Shown here: positions 33,067-43,722 of the stretch, in pieces | Position numbering within the stretch: the stretch's first letter is position 1 | Layout: each line of letters begins with the position of its first letter | From: Zantedeschia hybrid cultivar | Taxonomy: Eukaryota; Streptophyta; Magnoliopsida; Alismatales; Araceae | Direction of reading: 5' to 3' | DNA: 64,000 nucleotides | Assembly (NCBI GenBank): GCA_030544215.1 | Contig: JARZZO010000011.1 | Coordinates: forward strand, 48,977,587-49,041,586 | The notes under the pieces: generated by a model | Told to the model about the DNA's origin: nothing | Database searches by the model: none | The model's input: only the letters and a program-made list of their open reading frames with translations | Made by a program: the position numbers and the translations under genes

Positions 33067-34354
33067 CTACAAAGTAGTAATAAGTTCTGTGGCTTCATAG
33101 TCTTCATCGGATTCCAAGGCCCGCCTCTTGATTGGAGATGTGAGAGAGAACTCGGGGAATTCATGACGATTCAAGTTGAGCTGAGTAAGGCACCGATGAG
33201 GATTGTACAGCACAAATTCGGTGGCACCAATCAATTTAACTTCTGCTCCCGCTGCACGGCGTACTCTGATGGGCTTTCCAACAAGAGCAAGTGGAGAAGA
33301 GTCAAACATGTTGGACGACATGCATCTCAGGAACTCCCTCCAGTCAGCCCGGGTCTTGAGCTTTGGTACCTTGTTGACCATGCGCTCGTTGAACTTCACG
33401 ATGTTGGCGATGTAGTGGATCGGACTATTCATGTAAATTTGAGACGGTCTTGGTGACATCCTCGTGCAGTACTCAAACTTGAAGTGTAGCTCGACCTACA
33501 AAGCAAAGAGTAGTATGCATCCGTAAGGAGGTCGACCCGTGGACGCCGTAGAAAGCCCGCTGTAAAGGTAAGCCAAGATCGCAGTGCTAATGGATTTACC
33601 GTCGAAGATCGCGCAGATAGCACTGACCTGATCATCTTCTAGGATGTTGTCTTGCGCGGGAAAGAACAAAGCCCCGGCAAGGCACATGACGAAAGCTTTC
33701 GTCACATCTTCAGCTTCGTCCTCCCTTAGATCATCGATCTCATACAAAGTCCATTCAGCGAGCTTGGAAAGGTTGATCCCTTTATTGGTAAGGCATCCTT
33801 TAGCTTCTGAGGGATCCTTCATGATTGATGTCAACAGTTGTTGACCGGTGATCCTTTCCCTTGTCAAAGCCATCTTGTCCTTGGTCTTAGGAAGACCCAA
33901 CAGGAGCTCCGCCTCTTCTAAAAGAATAGTGCACTCGAAATCCGAGAAAAAGAAGGTGTGAGTTTGAGGATGGCACTGCTCGATCAAGGCACCCATGGCC
34001 ACCCAATCCACGTTCGAGCTTTTGGAATGCTTGGCATGCACCACTAGTCCTTGAAGGTTCCACTTCGAGATGAAGGCTTGCATGGAAAGCTTAAGACTTT
34101 TGGCCAGTTTGCGAACCCAAGGGAGAGAAGTAAATCTCCTTGGGCCGGGAAACATGGGATATGTCTGAAAAAAATAGAGGGAAAGAGGATTAACTTGAAG
34201 AACATGAAGAACATGGAGGAGTTTGAAGAAGAAGAATTGAAGAAAATTTAATTCAACTTACTTGGAGGTTGGGATCCCTTCCAATAAAGTGATTCTCCAC
34301 GTCGGAGATCTTCTCCAACGACCTCTTCATCCTCTTGTTTGAGGAACTCATCAT
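33067..34354 (-). CDS. Antisense DUF7745-like gene of element B
   Basis: Two exons: 34354-34262 (about 31 codons, starting M-M-S-S-S-N-K-R-M, donor CAA/GTAAGT) and 34164-33067 (acceptor TTTTTTTCAG). Exon 2 encodes NVDWVAMGALIEQCHPQTHT, EAELLLGLP, RERITGQQLL, AGALFFPAQDN and LIGATEFVLYNPHRC, which resembles the plant DUF7745 family often seen near retroelements. The family name is from memory. One in-frame TAG (33496) replaces the Trp seen in A; otherwise it is open to 33067. It is antisense to the element and convergent with none of gag-pol. Function unknown. Confidence 0.68.
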
Positions 34355-34484
34355 CTTTCCCGGATTTCTTCCTTCTTGAAGCTTGAAAACCTTGAAAACC
34401 TTGAAAAACCCTTGAATCTTGAAGAAAAACTCAACCTTGGATCTCTAGATTGTGGTAGGATTGCTTGGAAACAAGTTAGTGATA

Positions 34485-34494
34485 TTTATATAGA
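34485..34494 (-). promoter_or_regulatory. TATA box of the DUF7745-like gene (B)
   Basis: On the minus strand TATATAAATA lies about 130 bp upstream of the ATG at 34354 and about 110 bp downstream of the dyads at 34604-34661. A has TATAAAT at the equivalent place (about 43559-43566). Confidence 0.55.
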
Positions 34495-34603
34495 GGAAAT
34501 TGCGATCCTAGGAAGACTTTTCCGGATTTGAAAAGGGATGAGCATCGGAAGAGTTGGAATCCGAGTAGAGAACAGCCAAAATTTTGTTTCTGCGACTTAA
34601 AAG

Positions 34604-34661
34604 GCATCGTGGAGAACCGCCGCATTTTAGACAGTTAAAGGGCGTCGGCACGACACGACGC
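34604..34661. promoter_or_regulatory. Two dyads upstream of the DUF7745-like gene (B)
   Basis: Sites are at 34604-34623 (GCATC / GCCGC, decayed) and 34642-34661 (perfect halves, spacer GGCACGACAC). The order dyads, TATA box, ATG on the minus strand is the same as in A. Confidence 0.75.
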
Positions 34662-35630
34662 GTTTTAAGCTTTCTGTCATTTACCCGAAATTCCATATTT
34701 TAATGTTTAGTCAAACACTTCTTTGAAGTTACTGATGAAATTTTGAGTGCAGGAAAATTAAAGAAAACTCAAATGAAGCTGGAAATATCAAGAAGATCCC
34801 ATTATGAGAGTTTATGAAGTCCCGACCGTGGCTAAAAAGACGGTTATTTCTACTCTTGTACTATTTCATGTAAATCATTTGCATTATTATATGTTAAGTA
34901 TTTATTAGAGTACGTCAAGGACCTTGTGGTTTTGATGAAACTGGAATTTGAGTTCCCTTACAACAAGAACAGTGATAATTCCAGAGAATTCTTAATCGCA
35001 CGGATAGGCCGTTGGATTGTTAATTAGTGAGGATGATGGTTCCACTTTTGTGAAACAGTGCGTGGATAAACGAGCTTCGGCTTAGCACTGAATTACAAGA
35101 ATTGGTATCTTGACTCATTAATGACAATTTAACAATATTATCCTTGATTAATTTATATTTTATTTGATTTTATATTTTTCTTTTAGCCCAGCATGCATCA
35201 TATAGGATTTTGAAATCACTGTGATAAGGATTGATTACTGATTAAATTTCACACTATGAAATCAAATAACTCAAACATGATATGAAATATTCCATTCTGA
35301 ATTGAGTATCTTGATTATCTTTGAGGTTCGCTTGAAGATATCATCGAAATTCTATCCTTTCTTAGACTCTTTATCGAATATTTCTTGTTTTCTTTTAAGA
35401 TCCATCATGGCTGCAGCACGTCCACATTGGCTGGCAAACACTCCCCGTGATGAAACCTACAGTGTCTATGACCTGGGGTACTTCCCACTACGTGGAGGTT
35501 GATCGACTTTTTTTTATTTCCTTGTCTACCTCATCCAGACATGATTGATTTTATTGATCTCCTTGAGCTATCTTCATTGATGACTTTGAGAAAAATTCCA
35601 ATCATGTGATGTTGAGAGCGTGTCTCATCA
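34662..35630 (+). other. Conserved 3' non-coding block of B before the PPT
   Basis: No ORF of note. It aligns with 310-1281 (D) and 53381-54334 (A), with long conserved stretches (e.g. around 34980-35100 and 35310-35480). Conservation between elements whose coding frames have decayed suggests cis-acting content, but I cannot name it. Confidence 0.6.
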
Positions 35631-35705
35631 CACCTTGGCATCACCTTTTCAGTACATTCCATTCCATTTCACTCCCTTGCAAAGACGATGCCAAGGTGAG
35701 GCAGC
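35631..35705 (+). promoter_or_regulatory. PPT and flanking hairpin of B
   Basis: Perfect 12-bp inverted repeat CACCTTGGCATC (35631-35642) and GATGCCAAGGTG (35687-35698). The right arm leads into GAGGCAGC and then the LTR, so the presumed PPT forms part of the stem. It is conserved in A and D. Confidence 0.65.
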
Positions 35706-37041
35706 TGTAGACACGCTAATTTTGACATCGTTTCGAGTAAATTTCATATCATATAATAATACCTCAGAATGGTCTGATATTTAATCATTGGTTAATTTTT
35801 ATTGATCTTTTTAAATTAATTATCTAAATTATGTCGGGTCAGACATATATGATTTAATTTAATTTAATTAATTAAATTGATTTTAGCTCAAATTTCAATT
35901 AAAATATGAAGAAGTCTAAAAGGCGTCGACTTGTGTAGACGCCGTTTAGAGTTTATTCTTATTTTGATGTTTAAAATTTGAATTTTAATTAATTGATTAA
36001 TTAACTAAAAAACGTCTGCTAGGCACGACGCCATTTAGGTTTCCTAAGTTCTTTCTACCTCTCTTCCGGATGTTTATCCTTATCTTAATTAGTGTAAAAG
36101 GCGTCTACAAGTGGCGACGCGTTTTATCTAATTACAGATAACGATAAGTTTTTTCCGGATGTTTATCTTTATCCTAATCAATCTGAAAGGCGTCTTCCAT
36201 GGGTGACGCGTGTTAGATAATTACAGATAAAGATGAATTAATATGTATTTATCTGTTGGTTAAGATGGATAAATCTCAAAATTTCTCTATGTAAATCCGC
36301 GGACGCAAAGAAGTCTATAAATACCCTGCCTCTTGAATGGGTGACAGAGTTAGTGATTCAAGTGATATCAGAGTGATAATTGAGTGAAAATCGAAGCAAC
36401 GACGTCCAAACGTTGAAGTGCTGCTGCTTCCAGAATTCTTCATCCTTCTTCATCCATTCAAGATTCTTTCAAGACCAAGGCTTCCAGGGGCCAGTCAACA
36501 TTAACTTTCAATTCATTTCTGCATATTTCACATACTTCATCACATCACTCCATGCAACACACACAACACTAGCATCATTTTCAAAACCTATTTGTTAAAG
36601 GGGTTTAAAAGACCATCCCAACAAGTGAGTTTTCCTGTTTAGTTGCATGTTCAAAATCTCTTCTAGAATATATGCTACTTTTTCCTAAGTTCTCATCGTT
36701 GTTCTTTATTTCTTTCTACTTCTTGCAAGGTACGAAGGAGAATCAAAGGGAGGAAACCACTAGCAAATAACAAGGAATCTGGACGACCCTCAAAACTCAA
36801 CAGCAGCCAAAGTAAGAACAAAGACAAGAAAGGGCTCTCTTTCTTCAGCCGGCTAAAGGAGGGGAACCAAGAATTCAATATCTCCCACATCCAAACAGGT
36901 AGGCGATCAAATCTTCTTTTGGAACTTTTTAGTCCAAAGTTTCTGGTGATCACATCACTTAGTTTCTTTTTAATAGGTTTATTTTGCACTTAACAATATA
37001 GTTGTTCATGATAATCACACACTCATTTTAAAGCACTCACA
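35706..37041 (+). repeat. 3' LTR of element B
   Basis: 1336 bp, TGTAGACACG to AGCACTCACA, followed by the CCTGG duplication. Its dyads are at 35923-35942, 36012-36031, 36101-36120 and 36190-36209, again exactly 89 bp apart. TATAAATA is at 36316 and the U5 hairpin at 36843-36858. The few differences from the 5' LTR are mostly transitions. Confidence 0.92.
35923..36209. promoter_or_regulatory. Four 89-bp-phased dyads in the 3' LTR of B
   Basis: Same spacers as the 5' LTR apart from TTCCATGGGT at the fourth site. The second site has the perfect GACGC that is GACAC in the 5' LTR, which shows the direction of decay. Confidence 0.85.
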
Positions 37042-37046
37042 CCTGG

Positions 37047-37131
37047 TAACGCTTATCGCTTAGTCAATGCAGAAGGACAAGAGCTAACCCACCCCTGGAA
37101 CGGTTTGTATCTTAAGAAATACTACCCGTAG
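37047..37131 (+). pseudogene. Tat integrase of element A, C-terminal end
   Basis: After the CCTGG duplication the reading resumes as NAYRLVN.EG.ELTHPWNGL.LKKYY and a TAG at 37129-37131. It matches the end of integrase of B (28040-28127). This proves that B inserted into integrase of A. Confidence 0.88.
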
Positions 37132-38493
37132 TGTAATCGATCAGCATGGTACAAGGATTAGTGGAGTTGAAAAATTCGAAAATTCAAATTCCCTTATTAA
37201 TCTTTGGTAATCTAATTCAAATATATTATTGCACACAAACACGTTTGATTCGTGAATAACAAGAGATGCGAAGCCCGAGGAACACCGAAAGCTTTACTAA
37301 TAGTGGAAAAGTACAACTCGTTCTTTTCAAAACAAAACTCCTGTTTTTACTTTCGGACCGCGATGTCATAAAAAAAAAGGCAAAAGCCAAACCAAATCAA
37401 AAGGCTACTCAATATTGCAAATGTCACCACGAAAGGCCACAAAATCAAATGAAAAGGGAGCGCAAGGTCGTTAAATACCCCGCAAAAATAAAAATGACCG
37501 AACCCCAACGGATAATAGGGTAAAGAAAGGACATCTTTCTGAGTCTCCGGGACCTTCTCGTGGGCTTTCTAAACCAATTCTTCCTTTCATTCTAAAGAGG
37601 CGTACAGCAAGCTTGACAAATAGCCATTGTTGACTAAGGGTTGGACCATTGAATGGGATCACGATTCCAAACATAATTCAAGCACGATAAGTCTGGATTA
37701 GGTCATTAAAGATTGATGTAGGAATTAAGTTGACGAGTGGATACGTTCTTTTGATCCAAGTTCCATGTTGATCTTTAGTTTACCCAGTTAATGTCATATT
37801 TCAAAACCAAAAAAATTGAATATTTCAAAACCAAAAATTTGAATATTTCAAAACAAAAAAAATTGAATATTTCAAAACCAAAAAATTTGAATATTTCAAA
37901 ACCTAAAAAAAAAAGGAATATTTCAAATAAAAAAAAATGAATATTTAAAAACCCAAAAAAATTGAATATTTCAAAACCTAAAAAAATTTGAATATTTCAA
38001 AAACCCAAAAAATTGAATAAGGCAAAACCTCAAAAATTGGGAAACAAAAATATTTCGATTAGTATTTTTTTGTCGCATCATGTGCATGTTGCATCCTTTT
38101 ACTTTCAGTGAGCATTTGCATGCTTGTATGTTGTATTTTACTTCCTTTTAATTATACATATTCACCTTTGTTAAATAAAGGCTTCACCCCTTGACCCTTC
38201 TACTAAGGATAGGATCAAATAACTGATTACTTAACTGGGCAAGGGGCTAAGCCTGAACAAACATTTAATTTGTTCGTTTAAGCCATGTGCAGGAATGGAA
38301 AAGGAAAGACAGTGAAGAACAATACCAAGACAACTCAAGCATGAAGAAAGTACTTTCATATATCAAAGAGTTTGTACAACATGAAAGTCCATCCACAGGA
38401 CTCCAAAACAAAAGAGAATACATGGTGGCAGCCCTCACGGCTGACTCTCCCTTGCACCCTCGTCCAGCTGGCTCTGCGCCTCATCCTGGACTT
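37132..38493 (+). other. 3' region of A between INT and the PMD gene
   Basis: Homologous to 28128-29470 of B. It holds an AT-rich tandem repeat at 37797-38050 with GAATATTTCAAAACC-type units, and the conserved inverted repeat at 38179-38254. No supported ORF. Confidence 0.6.
38179..38254. promoter_or_regulatory. Conserved 15-nt inverted repeat downstream of the PMD gene (A)
   Basis: AGGCTTCACCCCTTG (38179-38193) and CAAGGGGCTAAGCCT (38240-38254) with a 46-nt loop, the counterpart of 29244-29319 in B. Confidence 0.6.
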
Positions 38494-41307
38494 CTAGTCC
38501 TCGAGCTGGCGGCGGCGGTGATCCCATGATGCTTGGCCCTGCCTGGCCAGAGGATACTGCAATGTTGGTGGTGAAAGCACTCGCCTATCCTCGCTCCAAC
38601 GCCCGCTGGCGCGCACGTTGGTAGCGAGCCTCGATGCTCTGGCGCTCATGCTCTGCCACCGATAGTCATCCCTGAGACTCTCTAACCGGGACCGGTTGCG
38701 ATCCCTCTCCTCCGTCAAGACCTCCAGCCGAACCTGGAGACGTGCAAGCTTACGAGGGAGGTCGCCCGTGGAGAGTCTGGCCAGCTGCTCCTCCAGCTCT
38801 GCCACTCGGGCTACTGAGCTGCGGGCCTGTGCCAGCTCCGCATCCCTCTCCTCAAGAGCCACGCAGAGCTCTTGGACCCACAACAGAAGACATCATCAGC
38901 TAAGTGATCAAGCAGGCAAAAGACACCATGCAAGAAGCAAGTTGAAGGCTTACCCGAACAGCAACATCCTCCTCAGCCTGGGTGGCTCGGCGGATGGCAA
39001 AGGCTAGCTGACTCCGTAGGTCAGCCATGGCGGCCTCATGGGCAGTTGAAGAGGAGGAAGGACCGGCAACAACAAAAGGTGAAGGGGTCGCCGCGTGGGT
39101 ATAAGTGGCACGTTGTAACGAAAGGGGGATCATCGTTAGTGTACAAGCGTCAAAACAATTTAATAACAAAATGGAACATTCATGTCATTCATGCATAGCA
39201 CTTACCAGCTCATCTAACTCCTTATGGACCCGCTCTAATTGGGCCTCGGCATTTTGGAGGTGGTCATGGAGTGTGATGATGGTGGCATCCCGAGCATCCT
39301 GCATAACATGTCATACATTTACAAATATAAGCAAGATAATTAATAAAATGAAAGAAGCATTCATAAGCATGCATGTCATAATACTTGCATCGAGAGGTCA
39401 GAGAAGCTGGAGGTGGGCCACGTAGTGGGCCCGGTAGCGCTGCAAGTAAGCGTCGCTGCTCACTGCCTGCGACTCCACCGGGACCCCATAGCGGTGCCAG
39501 TCATCCCGTTGATCAGGGAACTTGGCACTCCAATCTGTGCGGGCCTACTTCCCCCGCATCGATCTCCCGATCCCCTCCGGAATCTCCTCCTCCACCCACT
39601 CCTGATGTAGACTCAATGTCCGCATCGCTAGCCTCAGGCGCAAGAGGGCAATTTCACTCATGCAGTGTAGCCACACCTGGCACCCGAACCTGCCTCGGCC
39701 CTGCTCCACCCACAGTTGTCTGGCATCGTCCATACCCATATATGGACGCCAGATAACCTGCATTCATATAGGTCAATCGCATTGCATTTCAATAAGCATC
39801 GATCAAATATGCAAATTAAACCAATAATAAGTTAACAGCACTTTAACAAAACAATTAATTAATTAAATAGTTCAACGATCAGATAACTAAACAGAAAGTA
39901 ATTTTAAAACTTACCAACAACTCTGGGTAGTCAAGAAATTGACGGCGGAGGACCGTCAACTGGTGATGCTGTGGCGTCGTGTCCACTATCGAACGCCAGC
40001 GTCGGGCAAGTGGGACCACTGCCGGTCGTATAGATGGTCTCGCTTGGCCCAGAGAAAAATAAAAATATGTCCACACCTACGTAAAAGAACATGTAGTTAG
40101 GACCACACACATTGCATGATAAGCATTTAACGAAATGAACAAATATAAAATGAACTAAGTACCTGAAGAAACGGCGCGAAGCCACTGATAGTGGTTTCCC
40201 GATCAGGCGTGATGGTGGAAAGGTCGGTGAAAAGATGGGTCAGAAGGGCCGCACCCAGGCATACTCCCCTAAGCAGTCTAAGTCTACCAAGAGACTCAGG
40301 AAGCGACAATGGACGTAGTCGCCCTTCGTCCCGAAGAGGAGTCTACCAAAGAAGAATACTAAGAATCTCTTAAGATCCCTATCAGCAGCTATCCTATCGC
40401 TAAGGCCTTGACAGTATACTGCGCTAGCCGCCCTGGCTAGTCTGGTTCTCAACTCGGCCCAGGACTCGTTGGGTTGCTGCCTAGGCTCCTCTAGTCCTAG
40501 GGATCTCTCCACAGCTGTCCTAAGGAGGGTCTAGACTCCCGGCCCTCCAACCCTGTGCACTCTAGGCCCAGTAGCTCCTGAGCCAACCTGTGGTAGTCGG
40601 GATACGTAATCCCGCTCACCGCCCAGCCTTCCACTCGAAGGCTGATGATCCGACACACGTCCTCGAGGCTGGGGACCATGTGTACCCAGGGCATCAGAAA
40701 TGCCCTGCTCTCGGCATGCCACCTGTCTCTAAGGACCTAGAGCAATACCAGGTCTATCCAAAAGGGTTCTATCTCTAGTATTTACCTAAACCCCATCTCC
40801 ACCAGTCTCGCCTTTTGGAATTCCGGGAGACCCCGGTAGGCAGCCACCACCAGGTCCCAAGAGGTCTTGGTCCTCATTGTCCCCTGCAATCGTCAAACTC
40901 ACCATCAAGGCATTAATAATCATTTTTTGGAATAATCCACACTATTTTTGAATCGCGTCTGGATACAAGGATGCGTTTCAAACGGCGTCCCTATTCCCAA
41001 ACGCCTTTCGGCCACAGGTTCGAGAACCTGTGGCCGAGCTCCCTCTTCCCTCCAAAATCGAGTTCCGACACATACAAAAGAGTGTTTCGGGGCTTACCAA
41101 ACGAGGGCCTGCCTCCTCGGTCGGTGTCGCCGCTTCCTCACCCACTTGAGCGGCCGGAGGGGCATCCTCGGCCTCCATGAAAGCCGCCGCCTCCATGAGC
41201 GCCGATTCTTCGGTCGGCGGAACTTCCTTCTCGCCCACCTCCACCACTTCAACGGCGGTGACTCGCCGCCATTTGCCACCCACGTCGCTAGGCCCCCCTT
41301 GCTCCAT
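38494..41307 (-). pseudogene. Antisense PMD gene of element A
   Basis: It has the same exon order as in B: exon 1 41307-41098 (starts M-E-Q-G-G-P-S, Ala/Glu-rich, donor GTAAGC), exon 2 about 40880-40161 with FLVFFFGRLLFGTKGD and a good donor CAG/GTACTT, exon 3 ending LRRQFLDYPELL/GTAAGT, then VIWRPYMGMDD, the DARDATIITL coiled-coil exon and later exons to 38494. The shared splice positions show that the introns came with the element family rather than arising twice. Stops near 40780, 40735 and 40530 and a one-base change near 40252 break it. Confidence 0.75.
40955..41004. promoter_or_regulatory. Two dyads in PMD intron 1 (A), 30 bp apart
   Basis: Sites are at 40955-40974 (GATGC right half) and 40985-41004 (AACGC right half), with the 10-bp bridge GTTTCAAACG. 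This corresponds to the paired dyads at 31911-32061 in B. Confidence 0.75.
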
Positions 41308-41532
41308 GAGGATTATAGAGAGAGCTAGGGAGAGAGGGAACATGTGAGAGAGAGAGCTCTTGAAGAGAAGAGAAAGAGAGAGAGTGGCCGGAGATGAGAG
41401 GGTCGCTGGAGCAAAGGGAACCGCCGGAGAGTATCGCCGTTCGCCGGAGCTCGAGAGGAGAGAGAAGGAGGTGGAGAGAATGAGGAAGAAAGGGGCTCGG
41501 GCCAGAAAGCTCCTATTTAAATTGTTTAAATC

Positions 41533-41868
41533 GCATCTTGGGACAGCGACGCCATTTAGTGGCGCACAAACTGAGGCGGCAACAACAATTTTTGAAATAA
41601 GTGAAACGCGTCCCCCGATGGCGACGGCTTTTGGACTTTACCGCCTCTTCTGCTTAGGGCCGTACCACGGAGAGTTTGAAAAGAATGGTTAATAGTGTCT
41701 TGTAAGGACGACGCCATTTAGTGGATTAATTGCTGGAGATCTCTATAAAATAGGAGAGAGAAAATTAAAAGGCGTCCTGATGACCAGACACGATTCAGGA
41801 TTCCTTAAGGATGGATTTTAAAATTTGAAAATTGATTAAGATTAAAAAGCGTCTCTCTGAGTCGACAC
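41533..41868. promoter_or_regulatory. Five dyads upstream of the PMD gene (A)
   Basis: Sites are at 41533-41552, 41608-41627, 41695-41714, 41772-41791 and 41849-41868. Each has one or two substitutions in the halves but a spacer of exactly 10. Centres are 75, 87, 77 and 77 bp apart. A TTTAAATA-like sequence on the minus strand at 41509-41519 could be the TATA box of the PMD gene. Confidence 0.8.
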
Positions 41869-42043
41869 GATTTGAATTACCTGAACCTGAACCTCTATAT
41901 TTTAAGAAAAAATCGCAGTTTCATCAAGGAAAAATTACAGAAAATTGTAAAGCATTAAAGGAGAATTTATATTATATAAGGGAATGATTCTTCATTGAAA
42001 TAAAATAAGAAATACATCAAATTAGAAGAAAGGTGAAAAGCTT

Positions 42044-43598
42044 TCAAAGTCGAATTTTTTTAAGTTCCTTTATATATGATTTCCATAGTTCCTTATTGGC
42101 TTCATGAGGAGTTTTCACACAACGGGTGAATCCGATGTTCCAAAGAGTTGCAATAGGTTCGGTTGCCTCGAAGTCTTCATCAGTCCCTAATGCCCGCTTC
42201 TTGATTGGAGAAAGAGAAGATATTTCTGGAAACTCATAGCGAGGCATGCCAAGCTGAGGATGACACCGATGGGGATTATAAAAGACGAACTCGGTCGCCC
42301 CAATCAGTCGGGGCTCTGTGCCAGCACCACAGCGCACTTGAACTGCCTTTTCCATGAGAGCAAGTGGCTTGGATTTGAATCCGATTCTGGGCATAGTCTT
42401 GAAATAAGTGCGCCAGTCAGCTCAAGTCTTGAGGTTGAGCACCCGATTGGTCATGTTATCATTGAACTTTACAATGTTGGCAATATGGAAGATAGGACTG
42501 CACTGATATGTCTGAGATATCCTTGGAACTTTCTCTTCGTTATGGTTGAACTTGAAATGGAATTCTACCCATAAAGCCAAGAGGAGCATGTTGCCATGAG
42601 GAGGTTGACTTGTAGAAGCTGAGTGCCCACTGTAGAGGTAGGCTAGAACTGTTGTGCTAATCTGCTTCCCTTCGAAAATTTCATTGATTGCGCTGATTTG
42701 ATCATCTTCTAGAAGATTGTCTTGAGCAGGGAATAGTAGTGCTCCAGCTAACCACGTAGTGAATGCCTTCATCACATTCTCTGTGTCTTCATCCTTGAAA
42801 TCTTCTATCTTCTGCAAAGTCCATTCAGTTAATTTAGCAAGATTGATCCCTTTCTTGGTAAGACAGCCTTGAATTTCCTTCGGGTGCTTCATAATATTTT
42901 CTAATAATTGTTGACCCGTGATCCTTTCCCTCATGAATATCATCTTACTCAAATCATGATCATCATTGTTGACTTTGAGCTTGGGAAGGCCCAATAAGAG
43001 TTCAGCTTCTTCTAAGAGGATGGTGGATTCGAATGTGGCAAAGAGGAAAGTATGTGTTTGTAGATGCCATAGTTCGATCAAAGCGCCCATCGCAGCCCAA
43101 TCAATGCTTGTGCTCTTGTAATGTTTTGCGTGAATAATCAATCCTTGGATATGCCACTTGGATATATAAGATTGCATGGAGAGATTGATCTTGTTAACTA
43201 GCTTTTGGACCTATGGAAGTGAAGAAATCTTCTTGGACCAGGGAAGAAAGGATATCCCTAGATGGAGAATTGGAATATGGAGATCATATAGAAAGTTGTA
43301 TAGAAAGAATTGATTAGAGGAGAGAATAGCCTACTTGTAAGTTAAGATTTCGCTCACTTAGATGATCTTTCACCTCAGAAAGCTTTTCAATCACCTTTCT
43401 CATCCTCTTATTTGAAGAATCTTGTGTAGAATCTATCCTCCTTGAATTGATTTTCTTGACTCCTTGTTCTTCACCTCTTTTCCTTGAGTCTTGAGAAGAA
43501 ATCTCTACCTTTCCCTCTTGAGTGCTTGTTGTAATGCTTTGATACGAAGAAATGAGAGATTTATAGAGTGATTTGCGAAATTGGAAGCCCCTTTCCAA
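42044..43598 (-). pseudogene. Antisense DUF7745-like gene of element A
   Basis: Exon 1 is about 43598-43335 (SSNKRMRKVIEKLSEVKDHL, donor after NLNLQ). Exon 2 is 43257-42044 (acceptor CATCTAG) with STSIDWAAMGALIELWHLQT, EAELLLGLPK, RERITGQQLL, AGALLFPAQDN and LIGATEFVFYNPHRC. The C-terminus is longer than in B, ending WKSYIKELKKIRL. Stops lie near 43212 and 42421. Identity with the B copy is moderate, higher in the motifs listed, consistent with protein-level constraint. Confidence 0.68.
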
Positions 43599-43677
43599 AT
43601 TAGAGGAGGAATATGTATTAAGGCAACTAGAGTTCGGATTGGAGTCACAAAAGAGAGCAGTTTCTGTAAGTTAAATG

Positions 43678-43722
43678 GCGTCTTGACGGGGCGACGTCAT
43701 TTAAATGACGTCTGTGAACAGC
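43678..43722. promoter_or_regulatory. Two dyads upstream of the DUF7745-like gene (A), one split by C
   Basis: The first site is 43678-43697 (GCGTC / GACGT). The second begins ACGTC at 43708 with spacer TGTGAACAGC, and its right half GACGC is at 53377-53381 beyond element C. The target duplication ACAGC is the last half of the spacer. The bridge between the two sites is 10 bp (CATTTAAATG). Confidence 0.8.

Larger units (their letters stand above)
17388..37041 (+). mobile_element. Full-length Tat-lineage Ty3/gypsy element B
   Basis: LTR 17388-18719 and LTR 35706-37041, with perfect 5-bp duplication CCTGG at 17383-17387 and 37042-37046. Total 19,654 bp, in the size range of giant Ogre-like elements. 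Layout: LTR, PBS, 1-kb leader, gag, protease, G-patch, unknown domain, RT, RH, aRH, INT, 3' region with antisense PMD and DUF7745-like genes, PPT, LTR. It inserted into integrase of A. Coding frames carry point stops and indels, so it is no longer autonomous. Confidence 0.92.
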
